Shown here: positions 43,409 to 55,400 of the stretch, piece by piece
How the letters are laid out: the number at the start of each line of letters is the position of its first letter
How positions within the stretch are numbered: position 1 is the stretch's first letter
DNA from: Aspergillus flavus
Taxonomy: Eukaryota; Ascomycota; Eurotiomycetes; Eurotiales; Aspergillaceae
Assembly (NCBI RefSeq): GCF_009017415.1
Contig: NC_092408.1
Span: 124,001 to 188,000 of the forward strand
DNA: 64,000 bases
Direction of reading: 5' to 3'
The notes under the pieces: generated by a model
The model's database searches: none
What the model was told of the DNA's origin: nothing
Seen by the model: only the letters and a program-made list of their open reading frames with translations
Translations under genes and position numbers: made by a program

Positions 43409-45844
43409 GGCGATGAGAGATCCCTTGGGAACTAGACGGCAAATGGTTCAAATTCTAGAAGTGAGGTGGCAATGGAAGTGTAGGAGGTATCGAGAAGAGA
43501 ACGTGATGAGCTCCTGGACCATTCCCCACAAAGCTCAGGGCGAGTGACGCCCTTTTAATCTCGGGGGCCAGGTTGACATGCGCCACCTTCCAGTCTCACA
43601 GCAAGTCCAACGCGAGCACGAGAGGAGTCGTGCCGATCCCACTGGGAGCCAAATGCATCTAAAGAGCTCTGCTTTCAGCAGTGCTACCCGACATACTGTG
43701 GCGGATTGGGAGCAGTCAGCAAGCGACACGAAAGTGCTGCAGCTGTACATTTGCCCAGTCTACACAAATGTCTGTACAGCTGCCTAAAGATGGGTCCAAT
43801 TGTGGGGTATTCTGTATGCTACGCGATTCAGCTCTGAAGACAGATGCAGCACCACCCACTGCATATGCTGAAGGGTAAATAAATGATCGACAATTCTGGA
43901 TGCAGCTCAGCTCAGCCTTCAGGACGGAGAATTTAGAGGCACGTCATTGCTTTTTACCCATGCATGTGGTGCTACTGGTGGAAAAGGGAGTTACATGAGA
44001 TTGAGCAGCCAAATCGACGCTTGGTTGCATTTGGTGAAGGCTGCAGGCAATGATTTGTCACTAAGTACGTTTTCAATGGCAGCCCTCAAGACTCGTGGTT
44101 AAATCATCCAGCTTCGTAATAATGTTGCTGTTGCAGATCTAGTTACGGAAAATCCCTCAGTAACAGCTTAGCGTGCAGAAGGCCTGGTCGATGAAATATA
44201 CCTAGCATTGTGCTAAAGAAACCTAGGGTGGAGAAAGAAGTAATTCTAACCCAATGACAGCCGGCGTTGTGTGATGCTACTCCTAGACGTGGTGCATCGT
44301 GATAGGTTGTGCTGCGTTTGCATCTCACGACTTGATCTATCGGCCATATATGGCTTGGCAACAAGTGGGTGGTCAATCCCACCCGGATGTAGATATCCTA
44401 GCTCGCAAAAGCAATTGTGGTTCTTTCTGATATGTCATTTGATCACGCAGGTGCCAAACAAAAAAAAAAGAAAAGAAAAGAAAAACCGCGCAACACTGGA
44501 CCAAATCCTTTGGAAACTACTTGCAGTAATCTCAAATCCAGGGCCCGAGAAGGGCTTGCTAATCTTGACTTTCATTGGTAGAGCACCCCCTGTTTCATGT
44601 CCTGGGGTAACATGTGGATGCAGTAGTGGAAATATAGATAAGCTGGCCGGAAGATCGTCGGGAATGAAGCCATTGTCCATACGGGTCTTTCCACTTTTTT
44701 TTTTGGAGAATAGCGGTGAAATGGATGATTAAGCCGGTACAAGGACAAATCAATCACTTTCATTCTGTACTCTCTCATTTCTCCTTATACCCAGGCAAGA
44801 GTCTCTACTACAGCTGGTCTATCAGCGAGGTCTAGCACAATGACCAGCTTTCCGGAGTCGAAAACACTTTCAATGGATGTAGTATAAGGCCTTTCTTGGC
44901 CGAGAACAACTGTGGAGGTCGATTTTTTCCAAACATTGCATCCATGATCTCATGTCCATGCATGTATGGAAAGAGGTGAGCGGCCTCGACGTCGATTTCA
45001 TTGCACAAGTTCCCAAAGACTGGACACTATTATTAATTATTAGTTTCGTGCTTTGCATTTCCTACGGTTATCAGCTCATATTGAAATGTTGACTTGAGAG
45101 TCTCTTTTTCCTGCTCCAGTATTCATTATACCGAGTCCCGTCTTACTCGTAGTATAATGTTTCATAAATGCGGCCCTTAAGGACCGATTTTAACAGTAGG
45201 CTCTCCAATAAACTCGGATCGGGCCCAACGGTTGCGTTAAATGAGGCCTTGGCCCTGTAGTACTCCTGACAGCCACGTCTGATACCTTCCATTTGATACG
45301 TCGGTCCGTAGTCGACGTGTAAATGCAACAGAGAAGAAACGAATTGACCTCATTGGCCTATACTAGCTGGGTAAGTTCATTGTCAAGCTACGATGGGTAG
45401 TGTGAGCTGGGTGTTGGTATTTATATCGTTCCTCCCTTATTCATCCCTCCTCCCTCACTCTACCATTCTGATGAAAGGCGGCTCAGATTCACTCATTAAC
45501 TATTCAAGAGAAGCCATCATCACTGTGTAAACGATAACATAGTCTAATATTCCCTCATCATTATAGTGAATGACTACAGGTTTAGGAAGACGCAGATAGC
45601 TTTACAACAATCAGAGAATATAATATAATCATAGCATCCACTTATAATTCCTGAAAGCTTTAGGCATCGTATTCCTGTTTTCCTTATTGAATGAATAGTA
45701 GCGTAGACTGTAATAGTGAACAACATTATATGTCAAATTTTTGATATAGTGCTTGGACCTTTGTATATGCGGAAATCTCCCCAACATGAACAACACACAC
45801 CAGTGCGTAGTTCGAGTTAAGTCACTTAAACTCACAAACGGACC
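43409..45844. other. Long intergenic stretch, no gene supported
   Basis: No convincing gene on either strand. Contains a small (A4G)n tract listed separately. Confidence 0.45.
44461..44485. repeat. Short A-rich (AAAAG)n tract
   Basis: A simple low-complexity run made of A9G followed by AAAAG units. Likely slippage-prone and without coding value. Confidence 0.7.
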
Positions 45845-46701
45845 TTAAGGAATCTCTCCAAGAGGGAACCGAACCCATGTCGTCTCTGGCACCATCAGGC
45901 CAGATGCACCAGCATAAAAGGCCACAAATGCGCAAATCACAGTAAAGGCACCACCGGCTTTGTTCACTTTCACACTTTGCGCAGGATGCTCAGTTGCAAT
46001 GAAGTTTGCAATGCTTAGCAGCAGATATGCAATAATCAGGAAGAAGAAAACAAGAATGATTGACAAATTGGTTCTCAGAGCAGCAAGAAGAAACAGAACG
46101 GTCAGGAAGCACCACACGATCAGGTAGATACCGATGGCAAAAGTGTATGCCCGTTCGTCTCCATTATACTGCCCCTTGATATCCAGAGATGGGATGAGAA
46201 ACATTGCGTAGCTGAGCCAAAAGGCGGAATAGGAGCAATGAACCGTGCAACCAAAGGTGTTCCCCACACGGAATTCGAATATGCCGGCGACAAACTGGGC
46301 TCCACCACCGAAGAAGATTGCGAGTCCGAATGCAGCTTGATTAGGTCCAACCTTGCCTTGAGGATTCGAATGAGGTAGTCTGAACGACAGCGTTAGTATT
46401 GAGTGTTGCATGCAGGTAAAGAGATATACACTTACCCTGCCCCGCACTCGTAGAGGCCAAGGACGAATGTTGTCAATGCGAACGCTAGAAGTCCCAAGGG
46501 ACCAGGGTTTGCAAGCTTCTGGTATGGAGGTAGGGGCACTTGGGAAACAGTATGGATGTGGGCTTCCCGTTGAGGGAGAGAAGCCACAGCACCATTTTCA
46601 GCGTGAAAGGTAGACTGTCTCTCTTTTTGGAGATGAAATTGAGACGATCCAGATTCAGCGGTATCCATTGCGGTTGGGTTCGCCTCTCGTGTGTCCGACA
46701 T
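45845..46701 (-). CDS. GPR1/FUN34/YaaH (AcpA/Ato-like) acetate transporter family
   Basis: Exons 46701-46436 and 46379-45845 give 266 residues. A ~65-residue hydrophilic N-tail leads to LANPGPLGLLAFALTTFVLG, a variant of the family signature NPAPLGL at helix 1. Five more helices follow, including GLAIFFGGGAQFVAGIFEF, TFGCTVHCSYSAFWLSYA and AYTFAIGIYLIVWC. Six helices in total and the FGGxxQ segment are typical. Members carry acetate or ammonium across the plasma membrane and are induced by carbon-source change. The intron joins GG/A within GL after the first helix, with a GTAAGT donor. Confidence 0.92.
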
Positions 46702-48105
46702 ATTGATTAGAATATGAGCAGCGATTGAGTTGCAGTAGGTAGAGAAAGCTGAGAAGGATAATTGCAGAATTAATCACGTATCTGTGAAAGAGAAGCTCTT
46801 TGTTTCTGGGGAGGCATTTTATACCCCAAACTCCAGGGCTTGAACCCCATACTGATCAGCAGCATTCCTTACAACCGAGAGACCCTCCTCGTCACCGAGC
46901 TAAACTCAATATCGAAACTCTACCAAGGAGAGTAAAGATTGGGGCAGAGCTATAATCCTCATTTAGAGATCACCAACTGCAGCTTGGCCACCAGGGTGTT
47001 CTCCACTTCGCTATTGGCTTGATACTGATTTAAGATGGTGCTTATTCCAGTCGGCCTAGACAAATCGCCACGCTAAATGAGTTTAGGTTTATTAGAACGG
47101 ACAATACAAGAGAGAATGATAGGTTGAAGAGATTAGTACTCTAGTAAGGTTTCTATAGCTCGTTCTGCACACTACCGCTCCACCATAGGCTATATCCGGA
47201 GAGATGTGGGGTATGTTACAAGATGTTGGGGTATGCTACTTCCAGGAGGCAAGTCGTATTACACATATGGAAAATACCACCAAAAGAGTAGATCTTCGAC
47301 AAGCTTGTGGGAAGCTTTCCCGGGTGTAAGGAGCAGATATTCTGTTGTACCCTGTGATAAGCTTTGTCAAGTAGTCGCATAGTTTACTTTGCTGGTCTTG
47401 TGGTAAAGTGGGATTTGAATCGACGAGCTATTTATACCAACGATTGCCAACTGGGACTCATATACGAAAAACGCCTGCAACACCAAGTCACCTCTTGTTT
47501 AAAAGACATTCATTATGTTGAGAGGGGATGCCCAGCTCTGCCGGTGCTAGCGTCGTAGTGTCAACGAACATCGTCCACAAAGTAAACTATTGCTGCGGCC
47601 CATGGATACATCCACAGGGGTAGACACGGCTCATGTGGAATATATAGCTACAATAGCACCACGGGAACTGAAATGAAGTAATGATAAAGTAGTAATACTA
47701 CGGCACAGTAGGGCTACTCCAATCGCCGAGTTTCAACCTTTTCAGTTGATTTGCGGACGTTGATTGGCTATGTGGTCCTACCCAGAATGGAATAGCGTCA
47801 ATTCCTCAGGACATGCACAGGAATCCCGAAAGAAGACCGAAATGTTCTGAACATTATTAATTTTTCACAGCTCTAGAACCTCATGATTAATAAAATTCTG
47901 CAAGGATGCGCTGATGAATTCCTACTTGTCCCGTATGATATAATCCAGCATGTGAACAAGACAGATTATCGTGCCATTGGGGTTGAGATATATACTCTGG
48001 ACAGACTCTCATGAGATGCACCCGAATTTCTTCGCCAAGAAAGCACGAGTTCTGCTCTGGTGATACTTCTCCTTACCTTAGGTTGTGAAGATCTTAGATA
48101 ATAGG
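46702..48105. other. Intergenic, no gene seen
   Basis: Divergent promoter region between the transporter (-) and the RING gene (+). Frame 47364-47558 is unrecognised. Confidence 0.5.
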
Positions 48106-48645
48106 ATGTCGGGGTATTACCTATGTGTCCCGTCGAAAACAGACCGCGGGCCCTTGCGTTGTGCAGATCTTTGGTTAGCTGGATTGCCTCGCACTACCAT
48201 TCCACAAGACGGTTTCGACCCTGGTACGCATCATTAGTCGTCTATTATGTATGATAGTGTATAGGCTAATTATATTTTCACAGAATCAGAGGAATCAACA
48301 TGCAGTCTTTGCTTTGCCACGCTTGAACCCGGGACCATGTTGCGACATTTACCTTGTCAGCATAGCTTTCATCAGCCATGCATAGATGAATGGCTGTGCG
48401 AACATGATGCGAGTTGTCCTCTCTGTCGCCGGACTTTCTATCATTTGAGAAGGCCCTATATCATAGAGCACATGGCTCCGGCTAGACCTCAAACTCCACC
48501 CGAGATGGACGCCGACATTCGTGAAGCACGGCAGACATTTGTCAAATGGTGGAAAGAATTGTTCACCCTAAACTGGTTCCATCATGAGGGAACATCTACC
48601 GCGCGAAAGCATCACCTTCATCGCCAGACACAGCATCCGGATTGA
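48106..48645 (+). CDS. RING-H2 finger protein (putative E3 ubiquitin ligase)
   Basis: Exons 48106-48223 and 48284-48645 give 159 residues. The first exon was found by extending the frame back through the intron (GTACGC donor, TTTTCACAG acceptor), which restores the first two RING cysteines. The RING is complete as C3H2C3: CSLCFATLEPGTMLRHLPC, then QHSFHQPCIDEWL, then CPLC. Such proteins usually bind an E2 and direct ubiquitin transfer. No membrane helix is seen, and the region before the RING is only ~50 residues. The tail after the RING is basic/His-rich and ends soon; the true 3' end may be different because coding-like text (AWWFELGNWKLYVTDD) continues in another frame past the stop. Confidence 0.65.
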
Positions 48646-48673
48646 AAGACGCCTGGTGGTTTGAACTAGGAAA

Positions 48674-48711
48674 CTGGAAACTATACGTTACAGACGACGT
48701 ATAGTTTCCAG
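48674..48711. repeat. Perfect 15-bp inverted repeat, 8-nt loop
   Basis: Arms CTGGAAACTATACGT (48674-48688) and ACGTATAGTTTCCAG (48697-48711) are exact reverse complements, separated by TACAGACG. The hairpin begins 28 bases after the RING stop codon. It may be a structured 3' UTR element, a transposon footprint or chance; no U-tract follows, so it is not a bacterial-type terminator. Confidence 0.8.
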
Positions 48712-49673
48712 AGGCTTTCCAGAATCAAAACTGGAAGGGACGGCACTAAGACGCGATCCGACAATTGCACGCTATGCCTTCTCAGCAGGACACATATTCT
48801 TCGACAAGGGCTTATACAGCTACAACTTCAAGCTAGCATGGGGTGGATGGATGCGTTGAAAGCATTCGGTGTTGCTCTTTATAACACAACGACTTACCCT
48901 GATAGGCAACATTTCTTGCTTGTCAGTGTGCTCAGCTTCACGCCCTCAATAGTTGGTTTCCACAAGGCAATGCTTCACACCTGGATGTGGCTTTTCTCAT
49001 CCGACCTTCAACATCCGATCACAATTCCATTGGTTCACCTATATTGGATGCTAGTGGTCAATTAGCGCACCCATAAGCTTTTGCTCCAGCTACTCCGGCT
49101 AGTTCGGCTCTACGGTCGGCTAGCAGTTGAGTTAATTCTGGGTCTGCGTGGTGTACATGGTATAGCATCCGGCAACAACATCGAGTTAATGCCGATGGTC
49201 CGATTGTCGGCTGGCAGGGGTATGCCTTTGCTTAGATTCACCGCTACTGTGGACTGTTCCCAAGGTGATCCTTCTCCTCGACTCGAGGTACAAGGATCAA
49301 TGCCGATCTCGGGATGTTCCCCGACTTGACGGTAACCAAAGGATGTTTAGTATAGACGATATGCTTGGCGCCAAGCGACAAGCATCATCTTCAATTGCGG
49401 GGTCTCCAGTTTCTTCGCCCATACAGGGCATGATGACGGTGTTGGTCTCCATTCTGGCGCAAGGACGTCTTGTAAATACCCGAAGTATACCCGTTCAATT
49501 GAGCATGATGGATATATATCCGTGCCGTGTCGGGTCTCCTCCGATATGACCTCAGTAACTTTCAGTTACTCAGAATTGCAAAAATTGACGATGGAAGAAC
49601 TTAAATAGACGCACCAGCCCATAGCTTAGAAATGATGGAGACGGGGAATAGTGCAAGCAAGTAGTTCATCGTC
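48712..49673. other. Intergenic, no gene supported
   Basis: Contains several medium open frames on the plus strand (48838-49065, 49081-49329, 49265-49549) without recognisable protein content. They may be debris of an older gene. Confidence 0.35.
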
Positions 49674-52106
49674 ATGAAGGTCCTATCACCCTTGGCTTCG
49701 ATAGCGCTGGCGCAGGGCACGCTCTGCGCAGCTCAGGGCTATACCAATGAGTCGGAAGTTCCTTACTATGGCCGGAGTCCTGCCGTATACCCGTCTCGTA
49801 AGTCTGAGTAGACACCCATCGATCTATTGCCCGCTCCAACATAATTTGACTGGTATAACTGACAAAGATAACCAGCTGTCGGAGATGGGGCAACAAGCTC
49901 GGTGTGGGAGAGCGCTTATCAACGCGCGAAGGCCCTTGTCTCTCAACTAACTGTTGAAGAGAAATCTAACCTCACTCGTGGGTTCGACGGTCAATGTGTT
50001 GGAAACACTGGTGCAATCCCCCGGCTATCCATTCCATCGCTTTGCTTTTCAGACGCACCGGACGGCGTTAGAGGACAAGAGTTTGTCTCAGCATTTCCGG
50101 CAGGTATTCACGTGGCGGCAACATGGGATCGCTCGCTCATGTACCGCTATGGTCATGCATTGGGCCAGGAGTACCAGGGGAAGGGTATCAATGTCGCATT
50201 AGGTCCCGTCGCAGGACCATTGGGAAGACTAGCCCGAGGAGGGCGGAATTGGGAGGGTCTAGGCGCGGATCCTTATCTTGCAGGCGGAGGGATGGGAGCT
50301 ATCACTAAAGGTATCCAGGACGCTGGAGTGATTGCCTCAGCGAAGCATTGGCTGTTGAACGAAGAGGAATGGAGAAGAAATCCGGGGGACATGGGCGAAT
50401 CACTGAGCTCAAATGCCGATGACCGGACCATTCACGAACTATATGTTTTCCCTTTCATGGATTCGTTGAGAGAAGGTGTCGGAAGTGTGATGTGTTCTTA
50501 TCAGCGTCTAAACCACAGCTATGGGTGTCAGAACTCGAAGCTGCTCAACGGTATCCTGAAAACCGAACTTGGCTTCGAAGGATTCGTGGTGAGCGACTGG
50601 GCAGCACAGCATTCTGGCGTTGCTTCGGCGAATGCGGGCTTGGATGTTGTCATGCCAGACGGTGGCTTCTGGGGGCGCAACCTGACAGATGCTGTCGCAA
50701 ATGGCAGTGTCAGCAGCGAGAGACTGGACGACATGGCAACACGAGTCCTGGCAACCTGGTTTTACACTGGTCAGGACGAGGGCTACCCTGCCCCCGGAGT
50801 TTACTCGGAGTCGGAGAAGCACGACCCTATCGACGTGCAAGCGGACCATGCGACATTGATCAGAGAGATTGGTTCTGCTGGTACGGTGTTGGTAAAAAAC
50901 GTCAACAACGCCCTTCCCTTCACGAATGCAACCAGATACCTTAGTGTCTACGGCTATGACGCGACGGTTAGTGCAGCCCCATGGGCCAATCCCTCTCGCT
51001 ATGGCGGTGGTTACGAGGTGAACTTCGGTTGGACCACCTTCAACGGCACTCTCATCACCGGTGGAGGCTCCGGAGGAAGCACTCCTCCATATGTAGTGAC
51101 TCCCTTCCAGGCACTGCAGGAGCGAGCCTCGAAGAACAAAGGAATTCTTCGCTGGGATTTCTACTCAGAGAATCCCACCCCCGCATACGTGAACAGCGAT
51201 GCTTGTCTCGTGTTCATTAACGCATACGCATCTGAGGCCTTCGACCGAACCAGCCTGACAGACGAGTTCAGCGACAATCTCGTACGCAACGTTGCTGCCA
51301 ACTGTACCAACACCATCGTTGTCATTCATTCCACCGGTAAGTATCCAACCCTTGTTCCGAGCAGGACAATTCACTAACAAACATCGAATAAACCAGGTAT
51401 CCGTACCGTCGATGCATGGATCGATCACCCAAATGTGACAGCCGTACTCTTTGCCGGCCTCCCCGGCCAAGAAAATGGTCACTCCCTCGTTGATATCCTG
51501 TACGGCGATGTCAGCCCATCCGGAAGACTTCCCTTCACCGTCGCCAAGAATGAATCCGACTACGGAAACTTGCTGAACTCGACTGTCTCGTTCGACGCGT
51601 TCCCCGAAGTTAACTTCACCGAGGGATTATACATCGATTACCGCGCTTTCGATCATGACGACATCGAACCGCGGTTCGAATTCGGCTTTGGCCTGTCATA
51701 CACCACCTTCGAGTACTCTGACCTTGCAATTACGGCTACAGGAAATAGTACTTCCCCTCTGGTGGACGCCAACATTGCTATTGTCCAGGGTGGACATCCA
51801 CAGCTGTGGGATGTATTGTTTGAAGTCACCTGCTCCATCACCAACACGGGTGACGTATCCTCGTCAGAGGTCGCCCAGCTCTACGTTAGCATTCCAGACG
51901 CTCCCGTGCGACAGTTACGCGGCTTTGAAAGAGTGCCACTAGCACCGGGAGAGACGAAACAAATATCCTTCCCGTTGACCAGGAGGGATCTCAGTATTTG
52001 GGACGTTGCAGCTCAGCAATGGAGGCTCCAGGCCGCGACCTACACTGCCTCTGTCGGCGCTAGCAGCAGGATCCTGCACTTGAATGGGACTATTGAGATT
52101 GAGTAG
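49674..52106 (+). CDS. Secreted GH3 beta-glucosidase
   Basis: Exons 49674-49797, 49876-51336 and 51397-52106 give 764 residues, in the family range. The short first exon encodes the signal peptide (MKVLSPLASIALAQGTLCAA) and must be added to the long frame beginning near 49902. The GH3 N-domain shows LTVEEKSNLTRG, CFSDAPDGVRG, LGPVAGPLGRLARGGRNWEG, ASAKHWLLNEEE and SVMCSYQRLN. Its catalytic nucleophile Asp is in GFVVSDWAAQHSG. The alpha/beta sandwich has VVIHSTGIRTVDAW and GLPGQENGHSLVDILYGDVS. The C-terminal fibronectin-III domain carries EVAQLYVSIP and RQLRGFERVPLAPGE. Many N-glycosylation sites. Hydrolyses beta-1,4-glucosides such as cellobiose or plant aryl-glucosides; it may also release phenolics that the tyrosinase or BBE oxidase could act on (inference). 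Confidence 0.93.
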
Positions 52107-52464
52107 TTTGTCTGTTCAGTGAGGATGGTTTCAGAAACACAGCCGGCCACTTCGGATTTGAAACAGTGAAATACAAGGGGTTTAGATGGGTTGGGTCAAT
52201 AGCTCAGAGCACACTAGACATATTAGAAATGACAAATTTCATAACTCCAGCCTTTTAGGAGGTTGTATCATTAACTCTGTCTCTACATAGAGGGTAAAAT
52301 AGGCATGCAGAGTATAGATCTTGAACGCACACGCCAAAAGCTTCCATCACCGGGTTACTGAGCCATCAGGACACGTCACGATACTTCGATGGAGGTAAGA
52401 TAATCTGATCATGAATTTACTCCTGGTCTGTGTGTATGTGCAACGTAACAAACAATCTATTCTC
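52107..52464. other. Intergenic between convergent genes
   Basis: 3' flanks of the beta-glucosidase and the ABC transporter. No gene seen. Confidence 0.5.
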
Positions 52465-55400
52465 TTATGCCCCACTGGCCGATGATTCCTGCAAAGCGCG
52501 AAAGAGCCTCCTAAACTGCGTATCCCTTTCCAGCAGAGCTGTTGGCTCATCATATTCAACAAGTTCACCCTGCTGTATCACCGCCACACGGTCAAACCGA
52601 TCGATGAACCGGAAGCGATGACAGACAGCAATAATAGTTTGGGAAGCAAACTCCTTGTCTATAATGTCCTGCATGGTCGTCTCCGTTTCCCAATCGACGC
52701 TACCGTCAGAAGTTAGAGAGATCTATATAGCTTTCAAGAAAGGATCTACTTACCTGCTAGTCGCCTCATCCAAGAGCAAAATAGGAGCCTTATGAACCAG
52801 AGTCCGAGCAAGCGCTAACAGCTGCTTCTGGCCAACCGACCAGTCGGAGGGAACGAAATCGGCATCCAAGCCTCCTTTCGCGCAAAAGCGACTCCATAAC
52901 CCGACCGCTTTCACAGCGTCTGCGATTTTCTCATCACTAGCGTGCTGGTGTGGGTCAAGGTTGAACCTCGCGGTCCCAGGAAGGAATAGAGGATCCTGGG
53001 GTATGACATTAATGTTTCCTCGGAGAGCTTGCTGCTCACTTGACAGGTCGTTGCCATCCAGAAGCACTCGGCCTTGCTTTATTTCAATCATACCCAGAAG
53101 GGCCATAATTAAGGAGGTCTTTCCACTACCGGAAGGCCCGCAGACTGCGATCTTTTGCCCTGGTTTTATGGATAATGTAATGTCTTTCAGGATGGGCGCT
53201 TCGTTGAAGCTTTTGAACACGTTAGCTAGAGTCATTCCAGAGAATTGGAATCTGAGTGGCAGACCTGTGACCAGCGGATACATCCTCAAAGTCAATTGCA
53301 CCATTACATGCCACGTCCGGAAGCCTACCGCTCTCAGGATTGAAATCACGTTTAGTCGATGGCGTATCTTGCACAAAGTCCCGTACACGAGATACCGCAC
53401 CAATTGATATTTCCACCATAGTCCACATCTTGATGGTGCGAGTGATAGTTTGATTGAAGGTGAGGAGCAAGTTCAAAGCAACACCAATCGACGCAGCACT
53501 GAAGTTGCCCTTCAACGAGGTTACGACGGCAGCCAGCAGCACCGCAATTCCCCCTACCACCAGGTCAAGGACAAGGGTCAGCCACTGCTGTACGCAGAAC
53601 AGCATATACACTGGTTTCTGAGAACTGTTCACTCGAAGTTGGGTTTCCTTTTGAAAGTGAGTCTCCCAGCCAAACGCACGAATTGTCGTTATTCCCTGTA
53701 TGGTCTCCAGAAAATGCGAATATAGTGGTGCCTTCGCTTCGATATCCAGCAGACGAATCTGACGAGAGGTCCGTAAATAGTAGACCTGAACACAGAATAG
53801 TACTAGACCAAGCACTGGAATAGAGCTGGCCAGGTATCGTCCAATGATGCAGAGTACAATCAACCTAAAGAAACAAGCCAGCACGCCTTGTTTGATGTTA
53901 GCCACTACAGTCTCGAAGTAACTGTGAGAAAAGGCACATACTTTCCACGAAGTTCACAGCATAGAGAGGGAGGTTCATGTCGATCAGCTCCATGTCCTGA
54001 CCGAACCTTTTCAAATTAGCAAAGAATGTTAATAGTGAATACAGGCTCTAGCAAATTGAACAATTACCTATTTGTCGTCGAGCCCGTATCTGTGGTTTGG
54101 AAGAACCCGAAAGGTGCACTAAAAAGAACGGTAAAAGACATCGTCAGCTTCAATGCAAGAACGACATTGGATATACGAACCCGAGTGCGGCCTTGAGCAA
54201 GTCCGAATGCAAGTTTAATGAGGTAGCGGTCATCATCCGAACGAAAATCATCCTCAAATATAGTCAGCAAGCACAGTAACGCCGGAGTAGGAGGACTCAC
54301 CAGCATGCTGCAATAATGCCAACGAAAGACAAGGTGAATATTAAACCATAGACTCCAACATACATTCCTAGTCGACTATTGGGCTTTCGCTCATTCTCTT
54401 CCACCCACCACTGTAGCCATAGTGCTACATAAAAGTATCAGCATATTACTCAAGTTAGGTATTCTCGGAATTGACATACTGCTAAAAACAGATGAGAAAG
54501 AGTAGATAATGGCGAAAATCAAGAAAATAAACAGGGATACATAGCCCGCCCTATGGAAATAGTATTGATAGACAGACCAAGTTCCACGCTGCCGGGACCA
54601 GTCGACGTCCTGGTGGGTCGTCGTATCGGGCCCCGAGCTAGAAGGTAGTTCGCTTCGATGCTCAAAATCGTCGACTTTACTATCAGCAATGTCTGATACT
54701 GAAGCATGCTCCTGTAGCTCGGCAGTTATTTCCGGCGATCGCTCAAGGATATACTGGTACGTGCCCTGTTCAACAACGTGCCCATTGTCCAGAAGAATAA
54801 CCTCGTCCGCATGTGCAAGAAGATAGTCTGCAATTGCCATCGTCAGCATGGACTACAATGGAATTACAGGAGCATTCTCCAATCATAGTACTGGTTCAAC
54901 CACTTACAGGAGTTAGTGCTTAGGACCACTGAGACCCCCTCAGCTCTAAAATAGCCCTCAATGCCAAATAGACGTTTTGAAATTAGGGCTATTGTCTTCA
55001 GGTCCAATCCACTGAATGGATCATCCAAGATTATAACCTTGGGTCGTGAATACAATACCCGAGCTAGTGCCTAGAGGTATGTCGACGTTAGCGTCGATAT
55101 TTGAATCTTTCTGGGAACAGCAAAGCTATACAATTCTTTGCTTTTGGCCTCCACTAAGCGAAATACCATTGCTTCCTGCCATGTGCGAATCTCCATCAGA
55201 AATTGTCTGTAGATCGTTTTCGAGACCGCACGCCCAACAAGTATACTTAAACCACTTTTCGTCAAACCCGTTAGGTCCGACTATATTCTGGCGTATGGTT
55301 TGGTTCTGAATCCATGGAACTTGCGAGCAGTATGCAGCCCGCGAAAGGGAGGCCACTACCGACCCTGTCTTAACAAAGCTTGCACCCAGAATACTTTCTA

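Noticed and set aside
48838..49549. Three medium open frames between the RING gene and the beta-glucosidase
   Set aside because: No recognisable motifs, and no joins that make a coherent protein.
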